Source: CAVQNQ01 sp963714205
Lineage (GTDB): Bacteria > Acidobacteriota > Terriglobia > Bryobacterales > Bryobacteraceae
Reading direction: 5' to 3'
DNA length: 64,000 bases
NCBI GenBank assembly: GCA_963714205.1
Contig: CAVQNQ010000004.1
Location: 124,001 to 188,000 of the forward strand
The translations under genes and the position numbers were made by a program. Position 1 is the first letter of the stretch. The number at the start of each line of letters is the position of its first letter. Below the pieces are notes generated by a model that saw only the letters and a program-made list of their open reading frames with translations, searched no databases and had not been told where the DNA came from. Shown here in pieces: positions 9,477 through 17,698 of the stretch.

Positions 9477-9923
9477 ATGCCCCTCATGGATCAGGTGCAG
9501 AAAGATATGACCGCGGCCATGAAGAACCGGGAAGAGGCGCGACTGAGCGCGCTCCGCATGGTCAAGGCCGCGCTCATGAAACAGAAAGTGGATTCGCCTA
9601 AACCGCTGGATGAAGCGGCCGAAATGCAGGTGCTAAAGTCCCTCATCAAGCAGCGCATCGACGCGGCCGAGATGTTCCGCAAGGGCGGCCGGATCGAACA
9701 GGCCGAGAAGGAAGAGGCCGAGCGCGTGCTGATCGAGAGCTACCTGCCGGCAGCGGCGGGCGAAGCGGAAATCGAATCCGCCATCGCCGAAGCCCTGGCC
9801 GAAAGCGGCGTGACTTCGCTCAAGCAGATGGGCGTGGTGATGAAAGCCGCGCAGGCCAAGCTGAAAGGCAAGATGGTGGATGGTAAAGCGCTCAGCGAAA
9901 AAGTGAGGTCGCGACTCGCATGA
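9477..9923 (+). CDS. GatB/YqeY-domain protein
   Basis: A 148-residue YqeY homologue. The ATG at 9477 is chosen because family members start M-x-L-x-x-x-I/V-Q-x-DM-x-x-AMK, here MPLMDQVQKDMTAAMKNREE; the frame opens 8 codons earlier. The KQRIDAAEMFRKGGR segment and the C-terminal GKMVDGKALSEKVRSRLA, like the tail domain of GatB, cover the whole usual length. The C-terminal domain of GatB binds tRNA in amidotransferases, but free-standing YqeY has no settled function. Its TGA overlaps the ATG of the OPT transporter (ATGA at 9920), which suggests translational coupling. Confidence 0.9.
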   Translation: MPLMDQVQKDMTAAMKNREEARLSALRMVKAALMKQKVDSPKPLDEAAEMQVLKSLIKQRIDAAEMFRKGGRIEQAEKEEAERVLIESYLPAAAGEAEIESAIAEALAESGVTSLKQMGVVMKAAQAKLKGKMVDGKALSEKVRSRLA

Positions 9924-11955
9924 CTCCTCCCGCAGACGGAAAGAAGTTCCAGTCTTATGTGCCCGAGAAGACCGATATGCGGGAGTTCACCTTCCGCGCG
10001 GTTCTTCTGGGCCTGCTCATGACGGGTGTGCTGGGCGCCGCCAACGCCTACCTGGGCCTGAAGGCGGGCATGACCATCGCCGCCACCTACCCCGCGGCGG
10101 TGATCGGCATGGCTCTGCTGCGGCTGATGGGCGGATCGATTCTGGAAGAGAACATCGCCCGAACCATCGGCTCGATCGGCGAATCGGTGGCCGCGGGCGC
10201 GGTCTTCACCATCCCGGCGTTCGTGCTTTCGGGCGCCTGGAAATCGTTCGACACCACGGAAGCGTACTGGAAATCTTCCGCCCTGATGGTAGTGGGCGGG
10301 ATGCTCGGGATTTTGTTCGTTACGCTGCTGCGGCGCGTGATGGTGGAAGATCCGGAACTGCCTTTTCCGGAATCGGTGGCGGCCTCGGAGATCCACAAGG
10401 CGGGGCAACAGGGCAGCCGGGCGGCCGCGCTGTTGTTCCAGGCCATGGGCGTGGGCGTGGTCCTGTATTTTCTGGGGCTCTGAATCTCTACTCGCAGAGC
10501 CGCGATTTCGTCGTCAAGATCGGCACCCTGGGCCGGGCGGGCGTGAAGTTGGGCAGTGCCGCCAATTCGCCCGTGATTCCCGCCGGTGGCCTCACCACCA
10601 TGTCGGCGCCGGCCGTGAGTCCCGCCTATCTGGGCGTGGGCTACATCATCGGGCCGCGACTGGCGGCGCTGAATTTCTCAGGCGGCGTGATCGCCTGGGG
10701 CCTGATGGTGCCGCTGCTCATTTATTTCCTGGGACCGCAGCTTCAGGCCACCCTGCCGGCGGGAGCGACCGATGAGGCGTGGGGCGGATTGAGCGCCGCG
10801 GTGTGGCGCTTCATCGTGCGGCCCATCGCCGTCGGCGGGATGCTGGTGGGCGCGTGCTACACGCTGTTCAAGATGCGCGCCAGCCTGGCGAGTGGCATCC
10901 GGCGCGCCATCTCCGATCTGAAGAAATCCAGCGCGCAGGCCGAATCGACGCTGCGCACCGAGCGCGACCTGAACGCCAAAGTGGTCTTCGCCGGGCTGGG
11001 CGTGATGTTCCTGTGCATGATCGCGCTCTATTACTATTTCGCGGGCCTCCTCTCGGGCGCCATCGTGGCCGCTGTGGTCATGATCATACTGGGCTTCTTT
11101 TTCGCGGCGGTTTCAGGGAACCTGGTGGGGCTGATCGGTTCCTCGAATAATCCGGTTTCGGGCCTGACGCTCTCGACCCTGATAATCGCCGCGCTGCTGA
11201 TGGTCTCGATCGGCGTTAAGGGCCTTTCCGGCGTGGCCGCCGTGCTGGGCGTGGCGGCGGTGGTGTGCGTCTCCTCGGCGGTGGCCGGCGAGATGCTGCA
11301 GGACCTCAAGGTGGGGCACATCCTGGGAGGCACGCCGAAGTACATGCAGATCGGCGACATGCTGGGAATCCTGGTGGCCAGCGCGGTGCTGTATTTCCCG
11401 CTGCTCTGGCTGCACCTGGCCAACATCAAAAGCGGCGGTATCGGTTTCGGAGACCCCAAGCTTTCGGCGCCGCAGGCCGGCTTGATGGCGGCGCTGGCGC
11501 AGGGCATCGTGGGCGGCAACATGGCGTGGCCGCTGGTGGTGGTGGGTATCTTCATGGGCCTGGCGCTGATCATGGTGCAGGTGCGCAGCCCCATGCTGTT
11601 CGCCGTGGGCATGTACCTGCCGCTCGAGACCACCTTCGCGATCTTTCTGGGCGGCGTGATCCGCTGGATTACGGACTCGCTGCGCGACCGTCGCGGCTTG
11701 AACGACGCGCAGAAGGCGCGGGTAGAGAACGCCGGTGTGCTGACCGCTTCCGGCCTGATCGCCGGCGAAGCTCTCACGGGCCTGTTGATCGCGCTGTTCG
11801 TGCTGCGCGACATCCATCTTCCGGTGATCTTCGCCAACCCGCCGGTGCTGCTGGGCTTCGGAGTGCTCGCGATCCTGGCGATCTATATGATCCAGACTCC
11901 TCTGCGCAACGCGGGTAATCCGGACGATCCGGCGCCCCCGACGGCCATCATGTAG
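9920..11955 (+). CDS. OPT-family oligopeptide/metal-chelate transporter, one frameshift
   Basis: The N-terminal part (to about residue 187) reads MREFTFRAVLLGLLMTGVLG, AYLGLKAGMTIAATYPAAVI and FPESVAASEIHKAGQQG, all hallmark OPT segments. The frame stops at 10483 just after YFLGL, while the next frame continues NLYSQSRDFVVKIGTLGRAG and runs to 11955, ending in a membrane segment. A single G missing in the run near 10473-10478 explains the break. Restored length is about 677 residues with about 15 membrane segments, as in the prokaryotic OPT/YSL branch. Substrates in this family are small peptides or metal-chelates, taken up with protons. It converges with the glycosyltransferase gene, overlapping by 8 bases. 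Confidence 0.9.
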
Positions 11956-13078
11956 CCGCGCCGGCGAGTTCGTGGAAGAAATCGAGGGACCGGGCGGCCG
12001 ATTCCGGCCAATGGAAATGTCGGGCCCGCTCCTGGCCGCTGGCGGCGAGGTCGCGTGCCAAGTCCGGACAGGTCGCGATGCGTTCGATGGCATCGCTGAT
12101 TTGATCGATGGAATCGGGATCGACCAGGAGGGCGGCGCCTCCCGTTACTTCGGGGAGGCTGGTGCGATCCGATGCGATCACAGCCACTCCGGCGGCCATG
12201 GCCTGCGCCACGGGAAGGCCGAATCCCTCGAAGTAGGAAGGGTACACGAGAGCCAGCGCGCCGCGCGATAGGCCGGGAAGGTCCGGCTCCGGCACATAAC
12301 CGAGGTAGCGCACGTTGGGGCCGCTCGCGGTCAGCATGCGGCGGGTCTCCTCGGAAGCCCATCCAAAGGGTCCCGCGATAATCAGTTGCACATCCCGCTG
12401 AAGCGCCTCCGGCAGGCGCCGGTACGCGCGGATAAGCCCCGCCACGTTCTTGCGCGGCTCGATGCAGCCAACGAACAGCAGGTACGGCGCTTCCAAGCCG
12501 TACCGCGCGCGAACGTCCGCCGCCTGCGCGTCCGTCGCTTCGAAAAAAGCTTCCGGGATCCCCGGATAGATCACGCGGATGCGCTCCCCGGGTATGCCCA
12601 GAATGGCAGCGGCGGTATCCCGCGCGTGGGCCGAGATGGCGATCAGCCCGTCGCAAGTTTTTAGAATCCTCTCGCCGTATCTTTTGGTCGCGGCCACATT
12701 GCCGGCGGTATGGTATTGCGGGGCCATCCAGCAGGAGAGATCGAAAATTGTGGCGCTGACCTTGGGCCGGCGGGGCCGGTTGGCGGTGTGCTGCGAGCAG
12801 TGAAACACGTCCGCTCCAATCGAAAACAGATCGATGGCGGGGTTCCCGCGTATGTTCGCGGCGTGAACGAGGCGCAATGCCAAAGCGGTGCGGAGCCGGC
12901 CGGCGATGGAGGTTTCGTGGCGCAGCGCCCCGCGCGCTTTCAGGAGCGGCGGATATAACGAAATGCGGTCGCGGCGGCGCGGCGCGGCATCCAGAAGCGA
13001 GAGCAGCCAGTAATAGAGATAGCTCTTCACGCCGGCGCTGGGCAGCAGCAGCGAGGTGGCGTCGATGGTGATGTGCAT
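11948..13078 (-). CDS. GT4-family glycosyltransferase (GT-B fold)
   Basis: A 376-residue cytoplasmic protein with the two Rossmann-like halves of GT-B enzymes. The donor-binding half shows LLFVGCIEPRKNVAGLIRAY (near residue 195), the KNV motif of mannosyltransferase-like GT4 enzymes, then YVPEPDLPGLSRGA and YPSYFEGFGLPVAQAMAAG, the E-x7-E nucleotide-sugar motif, then ASLPEVTGGAALLVDP-like sequence. The N-terminal MHITIDATSLLL agrees with this subgroup. The acceptor is unknown. No other polysaccharide genes lie beside it. It is 31 bases from ribA on the same strand. Confidence 0.85.
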   Translation of the reverse strand: MHITIDATSLLLPSAGVKSYLYYWLLSLLDAAPRRRDRISLYPPLLKARGALRHETSIAGRLRTALALRLVHAANIRGNPAIDLFSIGADVFHCSQHTANRPRRPKVSATIFDLSCWMAPQYHTAGNVAATKRYGERILKTCDGLIAISAHARDTAAAILGIPGERIRVIYPGIPEAFFEATDAQAADVRARYGLEAPYLLFVGCIEPRKNVAGLIRAYRRLPEALQRDVQLIIAGPFGWASEETRRMLTASGPNVRYLGYVPEPDLPGLSRGALALVYPSYFEGFGLPVAQAMAAGVAVIASDRTSLPEVTGGAALLVDPDSIDQISDAIERIATCPDLARDLAASGQERARHFHWPESAARSLDFFHELAGAAT

Positions 13079-13109
13079 TCGGTCCGGACCGCGCGGAACG
13101 AGACAGGCG

Positions 13110-13727
13110 CTAGAGGTCCCCCAGCAGGTGGCCCATCTTCTCTTTCTTGGTTCGCAGGTAGGCCTCCCGCGTTTCCAGCACGCCGGCCAGGCAGGGCACC
13201 CGTTCGGCTACCCGCACGCCGGCGCGCTCCACCGCCTGCACCTTCTCGGGGTTGTTGGAGAACAGCCGCACGGCTTGAAGCTGGAAAAAGCGCAAGATGG
13301 CGGCGGGCAAGGCATAGCTGCGCAGGTCGGAATCGAAGCCCAGCCGCTCGTTGGCCTCCACGGTGTCGGCGCCGGCGTCCTGCAACTCATAGGCGCGCAG
13401 CTTGTTGAGCAGGCCGATTCCGCGGCCCTCCTGGTGCTCGTAGATCAGCAGACCGCGGCCCTCCCGCGCGATGCCCTGGAGAGCAATCTCCAATTGCGCG
13501 CGGCAATCGCAGCGCAGGCTGTGAAACACGTCCCCCGTCAGGCACTCGGAATGGATGCGCACCAGCGGGGGCGTCTCGCCCCTCAGCCTGCCCATTTTGA
13601 GAACGACGGCTTCCTCGACCCGGTCGTCCCATCGGCCTTCAAATCCGTAGATCCGGAAGCAGCCGAACTCCGTGGGGAAATCAGCCTCGGCCACTTTAGT
13701 GAGCCTCGGCGCGGCGGAATCATTCAT
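13110..13727 (-). CDS. ribA: GTP cyclohydrolase II
   Basis: A 205-residue enzyme that opens GTP to the 2,5-diaminopyrimidine at the start of riboflavin synthesis. The zinc motif is visible as SECLTGDVFHSLRCDCRAQL (Cys at the three expected positions), followed by YEHQEGRGIGLLNKLRAYELQD with the catalytic Arg/Tyr region and the usual LFSNNPEKVQAVERAGVRV end. The start at 13727 (MNDSAAPRL) fits the length of the stand-alone RibA type; 86 upstream codons in the same frame lie in the divergent kinase gene and are ignored. No RibB fusion. Shine-Dalgarno is weak. Confidence 0.93.
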   Translation of the reverse strand: MNDSAAPRLTKVAEADFPTEFGCFRIYGFEGRWDDRVEEAVVLKMGRLRGETPPLVRIHSECLTGDVFHSLRCDCRAQLEIALQGIAREGRGLLIYEHQEGRGIGLLNKLRAYELQDAGADTVEANERLGFDSDLRSYALPAAILRFFQLQAVRLFSNNPEKVQAVERAGVRVAERVPCLAGVLETREAYLRTKKEKMGHLLGDL

Positions 13728-13778
13728 TGCTTGGCTAACTGAAAGTACTCTCTCTATTATAATGGCTTCCGGCAACCA

Positions 13779-15119
13779 ATGTTGGAGAGCTACCTGGTTT
13801 CGCTGCTGGTCAAGCTGGGCGCTATGGCTTCCATCGCCAGCGTGCTGGCCCGCTCCAACCAGTTCAAATCGCTGCTGATGCGGGAGAACCGCTCGATCAA
13901 GCAGCGGCTGGTTTTGGCCCTGTGGCTCGCGGTGGTGTTCGGCGTCAGCGTGGGTTTCCGCGTGGTCAGCGGCGGAAGGTACCACGCCGCCGACCTGGGC
14001 CTGGAGGGCAGCCTGATCGCCGGCATTTTAGGCGGCTACGTGACCGGCCTGGTATCCGGAGTGATGATTTCCCTGGCCGCCGTCTTTGGCGGCGAACCGC
14101 TGGCCATGCCGCTGCTGGCCGGCACGGGCGTGCTGGGCGGATTGCTGCGCGACATGGCCCCCGATCCCGAGGAGATCTGGCGTTTCTCGCCCTTCTTCGA
14201 CCTCAGCATCTACCGCTTCTTTCGCGAGCGCCAAAACCACCGGCGCACTTCGTTTCAACTGATCTTTCTCGCCACCATCCTGGTGGCCGAGTTCGTGCGC
14301 GACACCATGGGCGAGAAGTTCGGCAAGAAAGCGGTGTTCTACCTCTGGCCGGACGTGCCGCATCCCAATCCGCTGACCATCGTGGCGCTTTACGCCACTA
14401 CCCTGTTCGTGGTTGCCATTCCGCTGAAGATCTGGAACAACACGCGTAACGAGAAGAAGCTGGAAGAGCAGGCGCGGCTGCTGGTGGAGGCCCGCCTGGC
14501 CGCGCTCACCAGCCAGATCAACCCGCATTTTCTGTTTAATACCCTCAACTCGGTTTCTTCGCTGATCCGCACCGATCCCCAGCAGGCGCGCTTGATGGTG
14601 CTGCGGCTCTCCAATGTGCTGCGGCGTCTTCTGCGCAAGCATGACAACCTCAGTGCGCTGCGCGACGAGCTCAGTTTCATCGAAGACTACCTTTCCATCG
14701 AGGTAGTCCGCTTTGGGGACAAGCTCCGCTTCGAAACGGATATCGCCCCCGATACCCTGGATATGGCCGTGCCCAGCATGATGCTCCAGCCTCTGGTGGA
14801 GAACTGCATCAAGCATGGACTGAGCAGTAAAGTGGAAGGGGGAACCATTCGCATCCGCACCGAGCGCCGCGCCTCGAAGCTGCACGTCTCGGTGGAGGAC
14901 GATGGCGTGGGCATTCCCGAAGACCGCCTCGCCACGCTGCTCGAAAAGGGCGGTATCGGGGTGAGCAACGTCAACGAGCGGCTCAAGGTTCTGTTTGGCA
15001 ACGAGTACCGTATGTGGGTGGAAAGCCAGCCGGGGCGCGGCACGCGCATCGAGATCGAGGTTCCCGAAGTGCAAACCGAATGGGCCGAGGCGGCTTCGGT
15101 GGGTTCCCGGACCGTCTGA
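13779..15119 (+). CDS. LytS-type sensor histidine kinase (5TMR-LYT + His_kinase + HATPase)
   Basis: A 446-residue inner-membrane sensor kinase. Residues about 1-215 form 5-6 hydrophobic segments with GSLIAGILGGYVTGLVSGVM, the 5TM-receptor LYT pattern. LTSQINPHFLFNTLNSVSSLI near 245 is the phosphoacceptor region of PF06580 kinases (His in NPHFLFN). The ATP-binding domain has LVENCIKHGLSSK (N box), VEDDGVGIPEDRL (G1) and KGGIGVSNVNERL (G2). Such kinases normally pair with a LytTR response regulator; none is adjacent. A TATAAT sequence at 13758-13763 lies 15 bases before the ATG at the divergent boundary with ribA. Confidence 0.9.
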   Translation: MLESYLVSLLVKLGAMASIASVLARSNQFKSLLMRENRSIKQRLVLALWLAVVFGVSVGFRVVSGGRYHAADLGLEGSLIAGILGGYVTGLVSGVMISLAAVFGGEPLAMPLLAGTGVLGGLLRDMAPDPEEIWRFSPFFDLSIYRFFRERQNHRRTSFQLIFLATILVAEFVRDTMGEKFGKKAVFYLWPDVPHPNPLTIVALYATTLFVVAIPLKIWNNTRNEKKLEEQARLLVEARLAALTSQINPHFLFNTLNSVSSLIRTDPQQARLMVLRLSNVLRRLLRKHDNLSALRDELSFIEDYLSIEVVRFGDKLRFETDIAPDTLDMAVPSMMLQPLVENCIKHGLSSKVEGGTIRIRTERRASKLHVSVEDDGVGIPEDRLATLLEKGGIGVSNVNERLKVLFGNEYRMWVESQPGRGTRIEIEVPEVQTEWAEAASVGSRTV

Positions 15120-15130
15120 TTCGAGGAGAA

Positions 15131-15865
15131 ATGTCCGAAAGACTGGAAGAATCGATCGGTGCCTGGCCGGCACATTCGCCGCCAGCCACGCTGGCCGTCA
15201 GAACACGGCGAATCTACGATCACCTGGCGGCCGTCTACCCGGTTTCCACCATGCTGTTCCATGCGCGCGCGCACCGCTGCGCGCTGGAATACTCAGGCAT
15301 TCGCGACGGCATGCAGGTGCTCGAAGTCGCCACCGGCTCGGGCGAGATGTTCCGGCGCCTGGTGCGAGCCAACGCCGCCGGCGCCAACATCGGAATCGAC
15401 CTTTCCCCGAAGATGGCCGCGCACACCCAGCGTGCCGCCCAGCGCAAATTCCCCTCGGCCCGCGCACATTGCCAAGCCGTGGATGCGCGCCACATGCCCT
15501 TCCGCGGCGCGACCTTCGACGCGATCTTCTCCTGTTACCTGCTGGAACTGCTTTCGTTGGACGATATCGCTCTGACCTTGCTCGAGTTCCGGCGCGTGTT
15601 GCGCGACGGCGGGCGTCTCACGCTGGTGTTGATCGGGCAGAACGCGCCCCTGTTCAACGTTATGTACCGGGTCGCCGGCAGGATGGCGCCGGCCTTCTGG
15701 GGCCGCCAGGTGGAGCGGCGCATTCCCGAACTGGTGGAATCGGCGCGGTTCGAGATCCTGGAAGACCGCGCCGTGCGCCAGGGATTTTATCCTTCGCGCG
15801 TGCTGGTCACCCGCCGGTGCCAGGAAACGCTTCCGATCAGGCTTGGTGCGGATGAGAGGACTTGA
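15131..15865 (+). CDS. Class I SAM-dependent methyltransferase (UbiE-like); 3' end overlaps tRNA-Leu on the other strand
   Basis: A 244-residue cytoplasmic enzyme. ATG at 15131 has GAGGAG at 15123-15128. SAM motif I is MQVLEVATGSGEMFRRLV (near 60), then IGIDLSPKMA, DARHMPFRGATFDAIFSCYLL (motif II/III) and EFRRVLRDGGRLTLVL. This order is that of Methyltransf_11/25 enzymes acting on small molecules or quinones; the substrate is not known. It follows the kinase gene by 11 bases and is probably co-transcribed. Its last 7 codons, including the stop, lie in the tRNA-Leu gene on the opposite strand, so the C-terminus is dictated by tRNA sequence. Confidence 0.85.
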   Translation: MSERLEESIGAWPAHSPPATLAVRTRRIYDHLAAVYPVSTMLFHARAHRCALEYSGIRDGMQVLEVATGSGEMFRRLVRANAAGANIGIDLSPKMAAHTQRAAQRKFPSARAHCQAVDARHMPFRGATFDAIFSCYLLELLSLDDIALTLLEFRRVLRDGGRLTLVLIGQNAPLFNVMYRVAGRMAPAFWGRQVERRIPELVESARFEILEDRAVRQGFYPSRVLVTRRCQETLPIRLGADERT

Positions 15866-15930
15866 ACCTCCACACCCTTGCGGGTACATGGACCTGAACC
15901 ATGCGCGTCTGCCAATTCCGCCACATCCGC
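15844..15930 (-). tRNA. tRNA-Leu (anticodon CAG)
   Basis: On the minus strand the sequence folds as acceptor GCGGATG/CATCCGC, D-arm GCG...CGC with AATTGGCAGA loop, anticodon arm CATGG-TTCAGGT-CCATG with CAG at the anticodon positions, a long variable arm ACCC-GCAA-GGGT as expected for a class II tRNA, and T-arm GGAGG-TTCAAGT-CCTCT. The CCA end is encoded (15844-15846). Confidence 0.95.
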
Positions 15931-15950
15931 AGGTTGAAAGGAGCTTCTCT

Positions 15951-15980
15951 ATTTTTTCAGACCCGATAGGCCGGAGTCAA
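15951..15980 (-). promoter_or_regulatory. Possible promoter of tRNA-Leu
   Basis: On the minus strand TTGACT (15975-15980) is followed after 18 bases by AAAAAT (15951-15956), about 20 bases before the tRNA. The -35 box is good and the -10 box is a 4 of 6 match. Confidence 0.4.
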
Positions 15981-16003
15981 ATCTCACTTTCGCCAACTGC
16001 GGG

Positions 16004-16870
16004 CTAATCGAACACCACGGTCTTGTTGCCGTACGTCAGCACGCGGTGGTCGATCGCCCAGCGGACGGCACGCGACAGCACCAGCTTCTCCAGGTCGCGG
16101 CCCTTCTGTAGCAGGTCGTCCAACTGGTCGCGGTGCGAGATACGAATCACGTCCTGCTCGATGATGGGGCCATCGTCCAGCACGGCCGTGACGAAGTGGC
16201 TGGTGGCGCCGATCAGCTTCACCCCGCGTTCGTAAGCCCGTTGGTAGGGCCGCGCCCCGCTGAACGCGGGCAGAAACGAATGGTGCACGTTAATGATGCG
16301 CTCCGGATACCGCTCCACGAAGCCGGCCGAGAGCACTTGCATGTAGCGAGCCAGCACCACCAGATCGATTCCATGCGCCTCCAGCAGCTCCAGTTGCCGC
16401 TTTTCCGCGTCGTCCTTGCTGTCCTTTTCCACGGGTATGTGGTGGAAGGGGATGCCGTAGAAGTCCACCACCTGGGCGACGTCCGGGTGATTACCGATCA
16501 CCAGCGGAATCTCGCAGTTCAGTTCTCCGCTGCGATGGCGGTAGAGCAGATCCACCAGGCAGTGATCGTAGCGCGAAACGAAGATCGCCAGGCGCGGGCG
16601 GCGGGCGCTGAGCTCCAGACGCCAGCGCATCTGGTTCTGTTCGGCGATGGGCCCGAAATGGCGCGGGAATTCGGCGAGGTCCAGATCGAAGCCCTCCAAC
16701 TCCCATTCCACGCGCATCAGGAAGAGCGCCTCGGCGGCATCCTGGTGCTGGTCGGCGTGCAGGATGTTGGCCTGGTGGGAATACAGAAAATCGGCGATGG
16801 CAGCCACGAGACCCTTGCGATCCGGGCAAGTGATCAGCAGAACGGCGGTGTTCCTCACGTGATCCTCCAT
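16004..16870 (-). CDS. purU: Formyltetrahydrofolate deformylase
   Basis: A 288-residue enzyme that hydrolyses 10-formyl-THF to THF and formate, balancing one-carbon pools. Residues 8-85 form the ACT regulatory domain (NTAVLLITCPDRKGLVAAIA; ANILHADQH). The formyltransferase domain follows with VSRYDHCLVDLLYRHRSGEL, then INVHHSFLPAFSGARPYQRA, which carries the catalytic His, and VTAVLDDGPIIEQDVIRISH, which carries the catalytic Asp. Length is standard. The ATG at 16870 is followed directly by family-typical sequence. It stands alone; dodecin is divergent across 96 bases. Confidence 0.95.
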   Translation of the reverse strand: MEDHVRNTAVLLITCPDRKGLVAAIADFLYSHQANILHADQHQDAAEALFLMRVEWELEGFDLDLAEFPRHFGPIAEQNQMRWRLELSARRPRLAIFVSRYDHCLVDLLYRHRSGELNCEIPLVIGNHPDVAQVVDFYGIPFHHIPVEKDSKDDAEKRQLELLEAHGIDLVVLARYMQVLSAGFVERYPERIINVHHSFLPAFSGARPYQRAYERGVKLIGATSHFVTAVLDDGPIIEQDVIRISHRDQLDDLLQKGRDLEKLVLSRAVRWAIDHRVLTYGNKTVVFD

Positions 16871-16966
16871 GATCGCAGGTTTCTACCAGCACCTTTTGCG
16901 CTGTTTCGCAGTTGAAAAGCCGGCTTGCGGCAGGCACAATGACTGAGAATGGAGGCGAATAGCGAC

Positions 16967-17173
16967 ATGCCGGGGATATACAAAACGATCGAGCTCGTGG
17001 GGACTTCGCCCGTCAGTTTTGCCGAGGCCGTAAAGGCGGCCGTGGCGGAGGCCGCGCACACCGTCCGCCACATGGCCTGGTTCCAGGTGGTGGAGGAGCG
17101 CGGGCGCATTGCCGATGACAAGGTGGAGGAATTTCAAGTCAGCGTCAAAGTCGGCTTCAAACTCGAGCGCTAA
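16967..17173 (+). CDS. Dodecin-family flavin-binding protein
   Basis: A 68-residue protein that matches dodecin over its full length: YKTIELVGTSPVSFAEAVKAAVAEA, then the conserved Trp in HMAWFQVVEERG that stacks against the flavin, and the final KVEEFQVSVKVGFKLE strand. Dodecins form hollow dodecamers that store riboflavin, FMN or related ligands. The ATG at 16967 gives the normal start MPGIYKTIEL and has GGAGG 11 bases upstream; an ATG six codons earlier is possible. Confidence 0.9.
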   Translation: MPGIYKTIELVGTSPVSFAEAVKAAVAEAAHTVRHMAWFQVVEERGRIADDKVEEFQVSVKVGFKLER

Positions 17174-17219
17174 GAGGTTAAGAACGAATGGCGGCGGCAA
17201 CGTCCGCCGCCCGCTGGCG

Positions 17220-17687
17220 CTACTTCATACGGCGATCGCATTCCGCGATTCCGGCTTGCGCCTGCCGGAGACGGCGTGCGGTGTCGGGTGTTTGCGGCTC
17301 CCACAATTTCCAGCGCGCCACGTTCTTCTCATAGAACGAGCGTGCCCACACATCGTGTCCATTGGATAACAGCAGCCGCGCATACAGATCGTCGAGGTCG
17401 GAAACCGCATCCATGGCTGCGAGCGTAGGGTGCGGCGCAGCCAGCAGGCGGGCTTGGAGCGGCAGGCCCTTGGAGACTAGCGCCGCGGCTTCATCCGCGC
17501 GTCCGTGCTTCAGAAGGTCTTCAGCCTGGCGGTCGAACCCCGCGAGTTGTTCGACCGCGTCCGCATATGCGGCTTCCTTGGTGGGGTCGGGTCTCGGCTG
17601 CTCGGTTCGAGGCGGAGGCGCGGCACAGCCCGCGAAGAGCAGGAGGCTGCCGAGGGCCGCGCCTGCGAGCCGAGTTAGCACCGACAT
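17220..17687 (-). CDS. Small predicted lipoprotein of unknown function
   Basis: A 155-residue protein with a type II signal peptide: MSVLTRLAGAALGSLLLFAGC, lipobox LFAGC with the Cys at residue 21, followed by a Pro-rich linker. The rest is alpha-helical in character (AEDLLKHGRADEAAALVSKG, then LRQAQAGIAECDRRMK), resembling a TPR-like helical pair, without a family I can name. The start at 17687 is chosen for the signal peptide. It begins 11 bases after the stop of the upstream beta-propeller gene, so the two probably form an operon and may act together outside the inner membrane. Confidence 0.7.
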   Translation of the reverse strand: MSVLTRLAGAALGSLLLFAGCAAPPPRTEQPRPDPTKEAAYADAVEQLAGFDRQAEDLLKHGRADEAAALVSKGLPLQARLLAAPHPTLAAMDAVSDLDDLYARLLLSNGHDVWARSFYEKNVARWKLWEPQTPDTARRLRQAQAGIAECDRRMK

Positions 17688-17698
17688 GTCCGTCCCAT

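Noticed and set aside
13728..13985. N-terminal extension of ribA by 86 codons
   Set aside because: The extension is antisense to the histidine kinase start and lacks RibB or RibA homology; the core enzyme starts at 13727.
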